Positions 1-7,956 of a DNA stretch of 64,000 nucleotides are shown in pieces. Within the stretch, counting starts at the first letter, position 1. Each line of letters opens with the position of its first letter. Source of the stretch: Nonomuraea solani (lineage in GTDB: Bacteria > Actinomycetota > Actinomycetes > Streptosporangiales > Streptosporangiaceae). The stretch is from positions 496,001 through 560,000 of the forward strand of contig NZ_FNVT01000005.1 of the NCBI RefSeq assembly GCF_900108335.1. The letters are read 5' to 3'. The notes under the pieces are model-generated. The model did no database searches. It was not told the DNA's origin and saw only the letters and a list, made by a program, of their open reading frames with translations. A program made the translations under genes and the position numbers.

Positions 1-255
1 GGCAACCCCAAGAGCCAGATCCTCGGCACTGCGGGCGCCGTGAAGGTCATCGCCCAGAAGGACGGTCCCGTCGTCGGTGTCCACATGGTGGGCCGGCGCA
101 TCGGCGAGCTCGTCACGGAGGGTCAGCTGATCTACAACTGGGAGGCGCTGCCCGCAGAGGTCGCCCAGCTCATCCACGCACACCCGACCCAGTCCGAGGC
201 CATGGGTGAGGCGATGCTGGCTCTGGCCGGCAAGCCGTTGCACGTACACAACTAG
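1..255 (+). CDS. lpdA: Dihydrolipoyl dehydrogenase (E3), C-terminal part
   Basis: This is the 3' end of a gene that enters from the left edge; the reading frame is open from base 1, so about 84 residues are visible. They form the end of the dimerisation domain of the flavin disulfide reductase family, including the HPTxxE motif (bases 181-198) whose His-Glu pair acts as the acid/base on the partner subunit. E3 reoxidises lipoyl groups on E2 of the 2-oxoacid dehydrogenase complexes with NAD+. The E2 gene starts 38 bases downstream, which fits one transcription unit. The N-terminal FAD domain and redox disulfide lie outside the window. Confidence 0.93.
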   Translation, partial: GNPKSQILGTAGAVKVIAQKDGPVVGVHMVGRRIGELVTEGQLIYNWEALPAEVAQLIHAHPTQSEAMGEAMLALAGKPLHVHN

Positions 256-293
256 TCCAGCCCTCGAGATCAGAACGCGAGAGAAGAATAACG

Positions 294-1757
294 ATGCCGG
301 TCTCCGTACAGATGCCCCAGCTCGGCGAGAGCGTGACCGAGGGCACGGTAACCCGTTGGCTGAAGAAGGAGGGCGAGCGCGTCGAGGCTGACGAGCCGCT
401 CCTGGAGGTGTCGACCGACAAGGTCGACACCGAGATCCCGTCGCCGTCCGCGGGTGTTCTCACCAAGATCGTCGTGGCGGAGGACGAGACGGTCGAGGTC
501 GGGGCCGAGCTCGCCGTCATCGACGAGAACGGTCAGCCGGGCGCGTCCGCTCCGGCGGCGGAGGCGGCCCCCGCGCCGGCTCCGGAGCCCGAGCCCGAGC
601 CTGAGCCCGCCCCGGCGGCTCCGGCCTCCTCGATCCCGCAGCCGGCTCCGGCCCAGGCCCAGGCGCCCGCCCCGGCTCCGGCGCCCGCGCCGCAGGCCGC
701 TCCCCCGGCGCAGCCGGCCGCCCAGCCCGCGGCACAGCCTGCCCAGCAGGCCGCGCAGCCGTCCTCGGGTGACAGCCCGTACGTGACGCCGCTGGTGCGC
801 AAGCTCGCCAACGAGCACGGTGTCGACCTCGACGCCATCAACGGCACCGGCGTGGGTGGCCGGATCCGCAAGCAGGACGTGCTGGAGGCGGCCAAGGAGC
901 AGCGCGAGAAGGCCGCCGCGCAGGCCGCGCCGGCTCCCGCCGCTCCGGCGGCCGCGGCTCCGGCCCAGGCCACCACGCCCACCACGCCCGCCCCGGTCTC
1001 CCCGCAGCCCGAGCCCGTGGAGGTCGACACGACCCTGCGCGGCCGTACGGAGAAGATGACGCGCCTGCGTCAGACCATCGCCAAGCGCATGGTCGAGTCG
1101 CTGCAGACGGCGGCGCAGCTCACGTCGGTCGTCGAGGTCGACGTGACGAAGATCGCGCAACTGCGGGCGCGGGCGAAGGACGACTTCCTGCGCCGTGAGG
1201 GCGTGAAGCTGACCTTCACCCCGTTCTTCGCGATGGCCACGGTCGAGGCGCTCAAGCAGCACCCGAAGCTGAACGCCACGATCAACAACGAGACCAACGA
1301 GGTCACCTACTTCGACGTCGAGAACCTCGGCATGGCGGTCGACACCGACCGTGGCCTGCTCGCGGCCGTCGTGAAGAACGCCGGCGACCTCAACCTGGCC
1401 GGGCTCGCCCGCAAGGTCACCGACCTGGCCGAGCGCACCCGCAACAACCAGGTGACGCCCGACGAGATCACCGGCGGCACGTTCACGCTGACGAACACGG
1501 GCAGCCGCGGCGCCCTGTTCGACACGCCGATCCTCAACCAGCCGCAGGTCGGCATGCTCGGCACGGGCGCCGTCGTCAAGCGGCCCGTGGTGATCGACAC
1601 GCCGGAGGGCGAGGTCATCGCGGTGCGGTCGATGGTCTACCTGGCGCTGACCTACGACCACCGCCTGGTCGACGGCGCCGACGCGGCTCGCTTCCTGACG
1701 ACGATCAAGCGCCGTCTCGAGGAGGGCCGCTTCGAGGCCCAGCTCGGCCTGGCGTAA
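294..1757 (+). CDS. sucB: Dihydrolipoamide acyltransferase (E2) of a 2-oxoacid dehydrogenase complex
   Basis: The 487-residue protein has one N-terminal lipoyl domain (residues 1-78, lipoyl-lysine K43 in STDKVDTE), a long Ala/Pro-rich swinging arm (about 80-158), a peripheral subunit-binding domain (about 160-196), a second Ala/Pro linker and a C-terminal catalytic acyltransferase domain (about 250-487) with the HRLVDG active-site motif (H456, D460). It transfers acyl groups from lipoate to CoA in the cytosolic complex. Actinobacterial proteins with this layout are named SucB or DlaT, and the substrate (2-oxoglutarate or pyruvate) cannot be read from sequence. The start follows an AGAGAAG ribosome site. 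It lies directly after lpdA and close to the lipoate genes lipB and lipA. Confidence 0.93.
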   Translation: MPVSVQMPQLGESVTEGTVTRWLKKEGERVEADEPLLEVSTDKVDTEIPSPSAGVLTKIVVAEDETVEVGAELAVIDENGQPGASAPAAEAAPAPAPEPEPEPEPAPAAPASSIPQPAPAQAQAPAPAPAPAPQAAPPAQPAAQPAAQPAQQAAQPSSGDSPYVTPLVRKLANEHGVDLDAINGTGVGGRIRKQDVLEAAKEQREKAAAQAAPAPAAPAAAAPAQATTPTTPAPVSPQPEPVEVDTTLRGRTEKMTRLRQTIAKRMVESLQTAAQLTSVVEVDVTKIAQLRARAKDDFLRREGVKLTFTPFFAMATVEALKQHPKLNATINNETNEVTYFDVENLGMAVDTDRGLLAAVVKNAGDLNLAGLARKVTDLAERTRNNQVTPDEITGGTFTLTNTGSRGALFDTPILNQPQVGMLGTGAVVKRPVVIDTPEGEVIAVRSMVYLALTYDHRLVDGADAARFLTTIKRRLEEGRFEAQLGLA

Positions 1758-1761
1758 CGAG

Positions 1762-1899
1762 CCGAAGGCCGGGTGAACGCGTCCGGTGAAGCCGGGCGGG
1801 CGCGTCCGGCTTCGCTGGGCGAACGTGCCCGGTGAAGCTCGGCGAACGCGTCCGGTGAAGCTCGGCGAACGCGTCCGGTGAAGCTGGGCGAACGCGTCC
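1762..1899. repeat. Tandem 23-bp repeat, about six copies
   Basis: Directly after the sucB stop codon a 23-bp unit (begins GGTGAAGCTCGG, ends GAACGCGTCC) is repeated head to tail at 1785, 1808, 1831, 1854 and 1877, with a more diverged copy at 1762. The copies at 1831 and 1854 are identical and the copy at 1877 differs by one base. The period is not a multiple of three and the array is outside any credible gene, so it looks like a non-coding minisatellite between sucB and its terminator. Confidence 0.9.
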
Positions 1900-1901
1900 G
1901 G

Positions 1902-1938
1902 AAAGGCCGGGTGGCTCCTTGGGGGTCGCCCGGCCTTT
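1902..1938 (+). terminator. Intrinsic terminator after sucB
   Basis: AAAGGCCGGG (1902-1911) and CCCGGCCTTT (1929-1938) form a perfect 10-bp stem with a 17-nt loop. Because the stem ends in A/T pairs it can work in both directions. It ends the lpdA-sucB unit just before the next start codon. Confidence 0.8.
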
Positions 1939-1990
1939 CGCGTGCGCGGGGCTCACCGCGTGGCGGGGGTGGCGGGCGTACTGTGGGGGC

Positions 1991-2884
1991 ATGGCGATCA
2001 TCGTGACGGGGGCGTCGGGGCTGCTCGGGTCGGCGCTGGTCGAGGCGCTGCGGGCCGACGGGCAGGAGGTCGTCAAGCTCGTACGCCGCCCGCCCCGCGC
2101 CGACGACGAGGCGTTCTGGCAGCCGGCCGAGCAGACCGTCGACCGGGCCGCGCTCGAGGGCGCCGAGGCCGTGGTGCACCTGGCCGGGGCGTCGATCGGA
2201 GACCGGCGCTGGACCGAGGCGTACAAGCGCGAGCTCGTCACCAGCCGGGTCGAGGGCACGCGCCTGCTGGCCGGCGCGCTCGGCGAGCTGTCCAGGCCGC
2301 CAGAGGTGTTCCTGTCGGCCTCCGGGATGGACTTCTACGGCAGCACCGGCGACCGGGTGATAGACGAGACCCACGGCAGGGGCGAGGGCTTCCTGGCGGG
2401 CCTGTGCGAGGTGTGGGAGGGCGAGGCCCGGCGGGCCGGGGACGCGGGGATCAGGACCGTGCAGGCCCGGACGGCGATGGTGCTCAGCGGGCGCGGCGGG
2501 GCGCTCGGGCGGATGCTGCCGATCTTCCGGATCGGGATGGGGGCGCCGCTGGGGTCGGGCAAGCAGTACTGGTCGTGGATCAGCGTGGACGACTGGGTGG
2601 GAGCCGCCCGACATGTCCTGAAAAATCGGGAGGTGGAGGGGCCGGTCAATTTCGCGTCCCCGTCCCCTGTCACGAACGCCGAATTCACCCGTACCTTCGG
2701 AAAAGCCCTGCACCGGAGCACGATGCCCATTCCCGCGCCGGCGTTCGCGCTGTCCGCGGGGCTCGGCGAGTTCGCTCGCGAGGGGCTGCTGTCCTCGCAC
2801 CGGCTGGAGCCGAGGAAGCTGCTGGACAGCGGTTTCCGCTTCTCTCATACGCGTCTCGACGAGGCGCTGACCGCCGTACTCTAG
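1991..2884 (+). CDS. TIGR01777-family NAD-dependent epimerase/dehydratase-like protein
   Basis: This 297-residue extended short-chain dehydrogenase-like protein opens with MAIIVTGASGLLGS, the Rossmann dinucleotide loop (G7-G13). It continues with VVHLAGASIGDRRW and FLSASGMDFYGSTGD, both typical of the TIGR01777 (SDR39U1-like, E. coli YfcH-like) family, and has the family's extra C-terminal domain. The physiological substrate of this family is unknown. I start it at the ATG at 1991 after GGGGG; an upstream in-frame start at 1919 would run through the sucB terminator. It has its own transcription unit between two terminator or promoter gaps. Confidence 0.87.
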   Translation: MAIIVTGASGLLGSALVEALRADGQEVVKLVRRPPRADDEAFWQPAEQTVDRAALEGAEAVVHLAGASIGDRRWTEAYKRELVTSRVEGTRLLAGALGELSRPPEVFLSASGMDFYGSTGDRVIDETHGRGEGFLAGLCEVWEGEARRAGDAGIRTVQARTAMVLSGRGGALGRMLPIFRIGMGAPLGSGKQYWSWISVDDWVGAARHVLKNREVEGPVNFASPSPVTNAEFTRTFGKALHRSTMPIPAPAFALSAGLGEFAREGLLSSHRLEPRKLLDSGFRFSHTRLDEALTAVL

Positions 2885-2920
2885 GTGCCGTTCGTCCTCA
2901 GCAGGTGGGAGAATCTTGAC

Positions 2921-3658
2921 ATGAGCCGGTCAGGACAGTCGCACATCCTCGCCATCGGAGGCGGGTCGTTCCGCCCGAGCAGGCGCTACAGCTTCATGGA
3001 GGCGAGCCCGCTGCTGCGCTACGGCCTCGACCTGACGGGTCAGGACCGGCCGAAGCTGGGCCTGGTCGCCACGGCGGGCGGTGACGCGGCCGACTGGGTG
3101 CTGAAGATGTACGGCGCGTTCGCGGGCTGGGACGTCGAGGTGAGCCACCTGACGGTGTTCCCGATGCCCAACGTGGCCGATCCGCGCGCCTGGATGCTGG
3201 AACAGGACATGATCTACGTCAGCGGTGGCAGCGTGGCCAACCTGATGGCGCTGTGGCGGCTGCACGGCTATGACGAGATGTTCGAGGAGGCGTGGCGGTC
3301 CGGGGTGGTGCTGTCGGGGCAGAGCGCGGGCGCGCTGTGCTGGCACGTCGGCGGCAACACCGACTCCTTCGGGCCGGAGCTGCGGGTGTGGGCCGAGGGC
3401 ATGGGGCTGCTGCCCTACTCGTGCGGGGTGCACTACAACTCCGAGCCGCAGCGGCGCACGCTGCTGCAGGCGTCGGTGGCCAGTGGTGAGCTGCCCGCCG
3501 GTTACGCCGCCGACGAGGGCGTCGGGCTGCACTACGTCGGCACGGAGTTCATCCAGGCGGTCTCGGTCGATCCGGCCGGCTACGCCTACCGGTTGGAGAG
3601 CGACGGCGATGGAAGGGTAAAGGAGTTCAGGATCGAGCCACGGTTGCTGACCCCCTGA
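2921..3658 (+). CDS. Peptidase E-like protein (family S51)
   Basis: The 245-residue product matches the S51 dipeptidase E fold, related to class I glutamine amidotransferases. Visible marks are the GGG turn near the N-terminus, MIYVSGGSVANLM, and the nucleophile elbow GQSAGA (S135), followed by conserved CGVHYNSEPQRR. Family members hydrolyse N-terminal Asp dipeptides or cyanophycin-like beta-aspartyl peptides; the exact substrate is not deducible here. ATG 2921 follows AGGTGGGAG at good spacing, preferred over a GTG at 2885 that abuts the preceding stop. It is probably cytosolic, as no signal peptide is seen. Confidence 0.85.
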   Translation: MSRSGQSHILAIGGGSFRPSRRYSFMEASPLLRYGLDLTGQDRPKLGLVATAGGDAADWVLKMYGAFAGWDVEVSHLTVFPMPNVADPRAWMLEQDMIYVSGGSVANLMALWRLHGYDEMFEEAWRSGVVLSGQSAGALCWHVGGNTDSFGPELRVWAEGMGLLPYSCGVHYNSEPQRRTLLQASVASGELPAGYAADEGVGLHYVGTEFIQAVSVDPAGYAYRLESDGDGRVKEFRIEPRLLTP

Positions 3659-3695
3659 TTACCCTTCATGGGTGAGGGAACGGCACAATAGGCTC

Positions 3696-4388
3696 ATGCG
3701 CCCCATCCACGGGGACGATCCCCACGCACTCGCCATCGTCCGCCTCGGTGTCGACGTCCCCTACGAGCAGGCCTGGTCGCTGCAGCGCTGGGTGCACGGC
3801 AAGCGCGCCGCCGGAGAGCTCACCGACACCGTCCTGATCCTGGAGCACGCGCCCGTCTACACCGCGGGCAAGCGCACCGCCCCGCACGAGCGGCCGTCCG
3901 ACGGCACCCCGGTCATCGACGTCGACCGGGGTGGGCGCCTGACGTGGCACGGGCCGGGGCAACTGGTGGCCTACCCGATCGTCGGCGTCACCGACGTGAC
4001 CGCGTACGCGTGCCGCCTCGAGGACACGATGATCCAGGTGTGCGCCGACTTCGGCGTCACGGCGCGGCGGGTGCCGGGGCGCGGCGGGGTGTGGGCGGTC
4101 GGCGACGCGGCGCTCGGCCTGCCCGACCGGCAGCTCGGCGCGGTGGGGCTGCGGGTGGCGCGCGGCGTGACCATGCACGGTTTCGCGCTCAACTGCGCCA
4201 ACGACCCGCGCTGGTTCAACCGGATCGCGCCGTGCGGGCTGCCCGACGTGGGGGTCTCCTCGCTGTCGGCGGAGACGGGCCGGCGCATCGTGGTCGAGGA
4301 GGTCATCCCGATCGCGGAGAAGCGGCTGGCGGAGGCGCTCGGCAGGGAGCCGTTCGATCTGCACGAGGAGGACCTCCTCCGGAGGTGA
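3696..4388 (+). CDS. lipB: Octanoyltransferase LipB, catalytic lysine replaced
   Basis: LipB moves octanoyl from acyl-carrier protein to lipoyl-domain lysines, the first step of protein lipoylation. The 230-residue protein carries DVDRGGRLTWHGPGQL and RGVTMHGFALN and the catalytic cysteine in IAPCGLPD (C180). The invariant catalytic lysine, which lies in a R-K-I-A-A-I-G type motif, is read here as glutamine: DRQLGAVG, codon CAG at 4131-4133 (Q146). Activity may therefore be altered. The ATG at 3696 has no clear ribosome site but a CACAAT -10-like box just upstream, suggesting a leaderless start. lipA lies one gene downstream. Confidence 0.88.
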   Translation: MRPIHGDDPHALAIVRLGVDVPYEQAWSLQRWVHGKRAAGELTDTVLILEHAPVYTAGKRTAPHERPSDGTPVIDVDRGGRLTWHGPGQLVAYPIVGVTDVTAYACRLEDTMIQVCADFGVTARRVPGRGGVWAVGDAALGLPDRQLGAVGLRVARGVTMHGFALNCANDPRWFNRIAPCGLPDVGVSSLSAETGRRIVVEEVIPIAEKRLAEALGREPFDLHEEDLLRR

Positions 4389-4446
4389 CCGAATCGGCAT
4401 CTGACAGTGGCGGAAACCTCGACATCTCCGGCTTACGATCTGCCGT

Positions 4447-5427
4447 GTGAAGCGCCTTTCCGCTCTCGTGCTCGCGCTCCTGGTCCACCTGCTGACGATC
4501 GGTTTCGTCGTGCTGGGCGGGTGGATCATCCTGCGGGACCCCGGTTCGGTCCTCGCCTGGATGCTCGGCGGCATCGTCGTGGCGATCGGCTGGATGCTGC
4601 GGCCCCGCCTCGACCGCCTGCCCGCCGACGCCGAGGTGCTGGAACGCTCGTCGGCGCCTGAGCTGTACGGGGCCGCGGAGCGTGTGGCCGACAGGATCGG
4701 CGTCAAGCGGCCCGCGAAGATCGCGGTCAGAGACCTGGCCACGGAGACCCGCTACGACCGGATGGGACTGGCGCGTACCCCGGTCCTGGTGGTCGGCCTG
4801 CCGCTGTGGCTGGCGCTGCCGCCGAAGCAGCGGGCCGTGCTGCTGGCGACCGCGTACGCGCGGCTGCCGACCGGCGACGAGCGGATCGTGGCCGCGGCCC
4901 TCGTCACGCTGGAGGCATGGCAGGACGCCCTGCTGGGGGCCCGGCCGCTGCGGGCCAGGGAGGACGCGCAGGCCAAGATCGCGGCGTCGTCGCTGGGCGC
5001 GCTGGATCACCCGGGGACCACGTACGAGGTCGCGGGCTTCTTCGGCCGCCTGATCGGCCGGGTGTTCGGCGGGCCGGTGCTGCTGGCCCGCTTCGTGCTG
5101 ACCCGGCTGGCCCGCGCCGGTGAGAGCCGTACGCTGGCCAGGCAGCGGGCCGTGGCCCGCCGGGTCGCCTCCGAGCCTGAGCTGGCCGAGCTGGAGGAGG
5201 TGGCGGCCGGCGGCTACCTGGCGCCGATCCAGGCGGCGGCGCTGCGCGGCGAGAGCGTGGGGGCGATCAGGCAGGGCGCGGTGGCCAGGTTCCGGCTGAC
5301 CGACGACGGGGTGCTCACCTCGCTCCCGCACTCCGACCTGCTCGGCCTGGGCGAGTCGGAGCGGATCGACGAGGAGCTGGCCGCTCACTACGCTCGCGCG
5401 ATCCGCGGTTTCGGCCTCATCTCCTGA
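4447..5427 (+). CDS. Membrane protein resembling a degenerate M48 peptidase
   Basis: The 326-residue protein begins with two hydrophobic helices (about 8-30 and 34-52). The following region looks like the M48/HtpX fold: APELYGAAERVADRIGV, then PVLVVGLPLWLALPPKQRAVLLATAYARL. In real M48 peptidases the last stretch contains HExxH; here the matching position reads TAYAR, so no zinc site is visible. I infer a membrane-bound pseudopeptidase, with moderate certainty about the fold and none about the role. GTG 4447 is the first start, 58 bases after lipB. It sits between lipB and lipA and is probably co-transcribed with them. Confidence 0.65.
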   Translation: MKRLSALVLALLVHLLTIGFVVLGGWIILRDPGSVLAWMLGGIVVAIGWMLRPRLDRLPADAEVLERSSAPELYGAAERVADRIGVKRPAKIAVRDLATETRYDRMGLARTPVLVVGLPLWLALPPKQRAVLLATAYARLPTGDERIVAAALVTLEAWQDALLGARPLRAREDAQAKIAASSLGALDHPGTTYEVAGFFGRLIGRVFGGPVLLARFVLTRLARAGESRTLARQRAVARRVASEPELAELEEVAAGGYLAPIQAAALRGESVGAIRQGAVARFRLTDDGVLTSLPHSDLLGLGESERIDEELAAHYARAIRGFGLIS

Positions 5428-5480
5428 CCCCGGAAGCCTCATCTCCTGACCCCCGCAAGCCTCATCTCCTGACCCTGGAA
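5414..5480. repeat. Triplicated 22-23 bp repeat spanning a stop codon
   Basis: Three copies of a unit starting GCCTCATCTCCTGACCC lie at 5414, 5436 and 5459. The first copy contains the TGA stop (5425-5427) of the upstream membrane-protein gene, so the repeats look like duplications of the gene's last codons plus trailer. Confidence 0.9.
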
Positions 5481-5515
5481 CAGGCCGCTTCCCCAGGAGA
5501 CGTAAGCTGAGAAGC

Positions 5516-6445
5516 GTGACCGTTGCCCCTGAAGGCCGAAAGCTCCTCCGCCTGGAGGTGCGTAACGCCGAAACCCCCATCGAGCGCAAGCCCCCGTGGA
5601 TCAAGACCAAGCTGAAGACGGGCCCCGAATACACCGAGCTGAAATCGCTCGTGCGCCGGGAGGGCCTGCACACGGTCTGTGAAGAGGCGGGCTGTCCGAA
5701 TATCTACGAATGCTGGGAAGACCGCGAGGCGACCTTCCTGATCGGCGGCGACCAGTGCACGCGCCGCTGTGACTTCTGCCAGATCGACACCGGCAAGCCG
5801 AAGGAATACGACCGCGACGAGCCGCGCCGGGTCGCCGAGTCGGTCCAGCAGATGGGCCTGCGCTACGCGACCGTGACCGGGGTGGCGCGCGACGACCTGC
5901 CCGACGGCGGGGCCTGGCTCTACGCCGAGACCGCGCGGCAGATCCACGCGCTGCTGCCCGGCTGCGGCGTCGAGCTGCTGGTGCCCGACTTCAACGGCGA
6001 CCGCGACCAGCTCGAAGAGGTTTTTTCGAGCAAGCCCGAGGTGTTCGCGCACAACGTCGAGACGGTGCCGCGCATCTTCAAGCGCATCCGGCCGGCGTTC
6101 CGCTACGAGCGTTCGCTGGGTGTGATCACCACGGCCCGTGAGGCCGGGCTGGTCACCAAGTCCAACCTGATCCTGGGCATGGGCGAGACGCGCGAAGAGG
6201 TCGCCGAGGCCATGCGCGACCTGCACGCGGCCGGCACCGACCTGCTGACGATCACCCAATACCTGCGGCCGACGCCGCGCCACCACCCGGTGGAGCGGTG
6301 GGTCAAGCCGGAGGAGTTCGTCGAGCTGCAGGCCGAGGCGGAGGCCATCGGGTTCGCCGGGGTGCTGTCCGGGCCGCTGGTCCGCTCGTCCTACCGCGCG
6401 GGCAAGCTCTACAAGCAGGCCATCGAGGCCCGCCAGACCGCCTGA
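5516..6445 (+). CDS. lipA: Lipoyl synthase LipA
   Basis: LipA is a radical-SAM enzyme that inserts two sulfurs into protein-bound octanoyl groups to make lipoyl groups. Both iron-sulfur motifs are complete: the auxiliary cluster C55-x4-C60-x5-C66 (CEEAGCPNIYEC) and the SAM cluster C81-x3-C85-x2-C88 (CTRRCDFC). The 309-residue length is normal and the C-terminal RSSY motif is present (GPLVRSSYRAGKLY). It starts at GTG 5516 shortly after a triplicated repeat. Together with lipB it serves the lipoyl domain of the E2 protein encoded upstream. Confidence 0.97.
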   Translation: MTVAPEGRKLLRLEVRNAETPIERKPPWIKTKLKTGPEYTELKSLVRREGLHTVCEEAGCPNIYECWEDREATFLIGGDQCTRRCDFCQIDTGKPKEYDRDEPRRVAESVQQMGLRYATVTGVARDDLPDGGAWLYAETARQIHALLPGCGVELLVPDFNGDRDQLEEVFSSKPEVFAHNVETVPRIFKRIRPAFRYERSLGVITTAREAGLVTKSNLILGMGETREEVAEAMRDLHAAGTDLLTITQYLRPTPRHHPVERWVKPEEFVELQAEAEAIGFAGVLSGPLVRSSYRAGKLYKQAIEARQTA

Positions 6446-6463
6446 AAAGCCATTTAGCGTGCG

Positions 6464-6487
6464 ACGGCCCCGTCATCGGGGCCGTTT
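6464..6487 (+). terminator. Intrinsic terminator after lipA
   Basis: ACGGCCCC and GGGGCCGT form an 8-bp stem around a 6-nt loop, followed by TT. It separates the lipB-lipA unit from the accessory AraC gene. Confidence 0.75.
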
Positions 6488-6519
6488 CGCGTGTCAGGGG
6501 GCGTCGCTAGCATGCGGGC

Positions 6520-7476
6520 ATGGCCGTTCTGATCCGCACGAGTGACCTGCCCGCCGAGCATCGTCACGACGCCTGGCGCGACATCGTGTGCGACACACTG
6601 GGCCCCCTCGACACGAAGATCGCCCCCGGCGCGCCGCTGTGGGGCGAGATCGAGATCGGGCGGCTCGACTCGGTGGGCGTCGGCCGGATCCACACCTCCA
6701 CGCCTCACAGCGTGCACCGCACCCCGCGCCTGATCCGGCGCGACAGCCCCGAGCTCTACCGGGTGGTGCTGACCGTCTCGGGCAGCACGCGGCTGGAGCA
6801 GGACGACCGGCAGGCCCGGCTGGGCCCGGGCGAGTTCGCGATCTACGACTTCACCCGGCCCTACGACCTGGCCTACGACTCGGCGGTGAAGCTGGCGGTG
6901 TTCAGCTTCCGGCACGACCTGCTCGCGGTCCCGTACGACTCCGTCGCGGGGCTCACCGCGACGCCCATCACCGCGGAGTCCGGGGCGGGGGCGCTGGCCG
7001 GGCCGCTGCTGCGGCGGGTGGCCACCGACTACGAGTCCTACTCGCCCGGCAGCGCCGCGAGGCTCGCGACCGTGGTGATGGACCTGATCGGCACCGCCGT
7101 CGCCGAACGCGCCGAGCAGGCCGGCCGCGCCGCCGCCGAGTCGCGCCGGCGCACGCTGCTGCCGCGGATCCACGCCTTCATCGAGCAGCGCCTGGGCGAC
7201 GCCGGCCTCGATCCGGCGGCCATCGCCGCCGCCCACCACATCTCCGTGCGTTACCTGCACCGGCTGTTCGAGTCGGAGCAGACGACGGTGGCCGGGTGGA
7301 TCCGGCAGCGGCGGCTCGACCGGTGCCGCGCGGAGCTGTCCGGGGGCGGCAGCGAGCCGGTGAGCGCCGTCGGGGCCCGGTGGGGGCTGCCCGACTCGGC
7401 GCATTTCAGCAGGTTGTTCCGGCGCGCGTACGGGGTCCCGCCCGCCGAATACCGCCGTGCCCGATTGGTGCGCTGA
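6520..7476 (+). CDS. AraC-family transcriptional regulator
   Basis: The 318-residue protein has an N-terminal cupin-like ligand domain of the AraC-binding type (about 10-180, starting MAVLIRTSDLPAEHRHDAWRDIV) and a C-terminal double helix-turn-helix (about 220-318) with LDPAAIAAAHHISVRYLHRLFESE and WGLPDSAHFSRLFRRAYGVPPAEYRR, typical of AraC/XylS DNA-binding domains. The ligand is unknown. It begins an accessory block inserted between lipA and DUF4191. The next genes (a VOC protein and a hydrolase) run the same way 93 bases later and are plausible targets, which is inference from position only. Confidence 0.9.
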   Translation: MAVLIRTSDLPAEHRHDAWRDIVCDTLGPLDTKIAPGAPLWGEIEIGRLDSVGVGRIHTSTPHSVHRTPRLIRRDSPELYRVVLTVSGSTRLEQDDRQARLGPGEFAIYDFTRPYDLAYDSAVKLAVFSFRHDLLAVPYDSVAGLTATPITAESGAGALAGPLLRRVATDYESYSPGSAARLATVVMDLIGTAVAERAEQAGRAAAESRRRTLLPRIHAFIEQRLGDAGLDPAAIAAAHHISVRYLHRLFESEQTTVAGWIRQRRLDRCRAELSGGGSEPVSAVGARWGLPDSAHFSRLFRRAYGVPPAEYRRARLVR

Positions 7477-7569
7477 ACGTCAATCCTCCTGGCGCTGTGA
7501 CGCAAGACCGGGGCACCCTCCGCGCGGCAGACTTCAGGTCGTTCGCAACGGAGGAAAGGGATCAGGGAC

Positions 7570-7956
7570 ATGCAGCTCTTCGTCAACCTCCCGGTCAAGG
7601 ATCTGGACCGGTCGAAGGCGTTCTTCACCGAGCTCGGCTTCACGCTGTTCGGCATGGCCGACACCATGGCGTCGGTGGTCATCAGCGAGCAGACGCAGGT
7701 CATGCTGCTGACCGAGCCGGCCTTCTCGTCGTACATCACCAAGGAGATCGCCGACGCCGGCAAGAGCACCGAGGCCGTCCTGGTGCTCGGCCTGGAGAAC
7801 CCGGCCCAGGTGGACGAGCTGGTGGACAACGCGCTGGCGGCCGGCGCGACGCCGGCGGGGGTGAAGCAGGAGGACGGGATCAGGTATCAGCGCGGCTTCG
7901 CCGACCTCGACGGGCACCACTGGGAGGCGCTGTGCCTGCTGCAGCCGGCGAGCTGA
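7570..7956 (+). CDS. VOC (glyoxalase/bleomycin-resistance fold) protein
   Basis: The 128-residue protein is one vicinal-oxygen-chelate unit: MQLFVNLPVKDLDRSKAFFTELGF at the start and GFADLDGHHWEAL at the end. Members bind a metal across a dimer and act on diverse small molecules or bind drugs; this one resembles the lactoylglutathione-lyase-like or extradiol-dioxygenase-like proteins of unknown substrate. A strong ribosome site (GGAGGAAAGGG) precedes the ATG. Its 3' end overlaps the start of the next hydrolase gene by 25 bases, so the two are translationally linked. Confidence 0.87.
   Translation: MQLFVNLPVKDLDRSKAFFTELGFTLFGMADTMASVVISEQTQVMLLTEPAFSSYITKEIADAGKSTEAVLVLGLENPAQVDELVDNALAAGATPAGVKQEDGIRYQRGFADLDGHHWEALCLLQPAS

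Noticed and set aside
270..1661. Minus-strand frame of 463 residues opposite sucB
   Set aside because: It is a shadow of the Ala/Pro linker and catalytic domain of E2; composition is Arg/Gly/Leu repeats.
1762..1899. CRISPR array
   Set aside because: Units are contiguous with no unique spacers and no cas genes are nearby; it is a tandem repeat.
6588..7931. Upstream extension of the alpha/beta hydrolase frame
   Set aside because: The frame is open through the AraC gene and VOC gene but encodes Arg/Gly/Pro-rich shadow sequence; the true start is the GTG at 7932.
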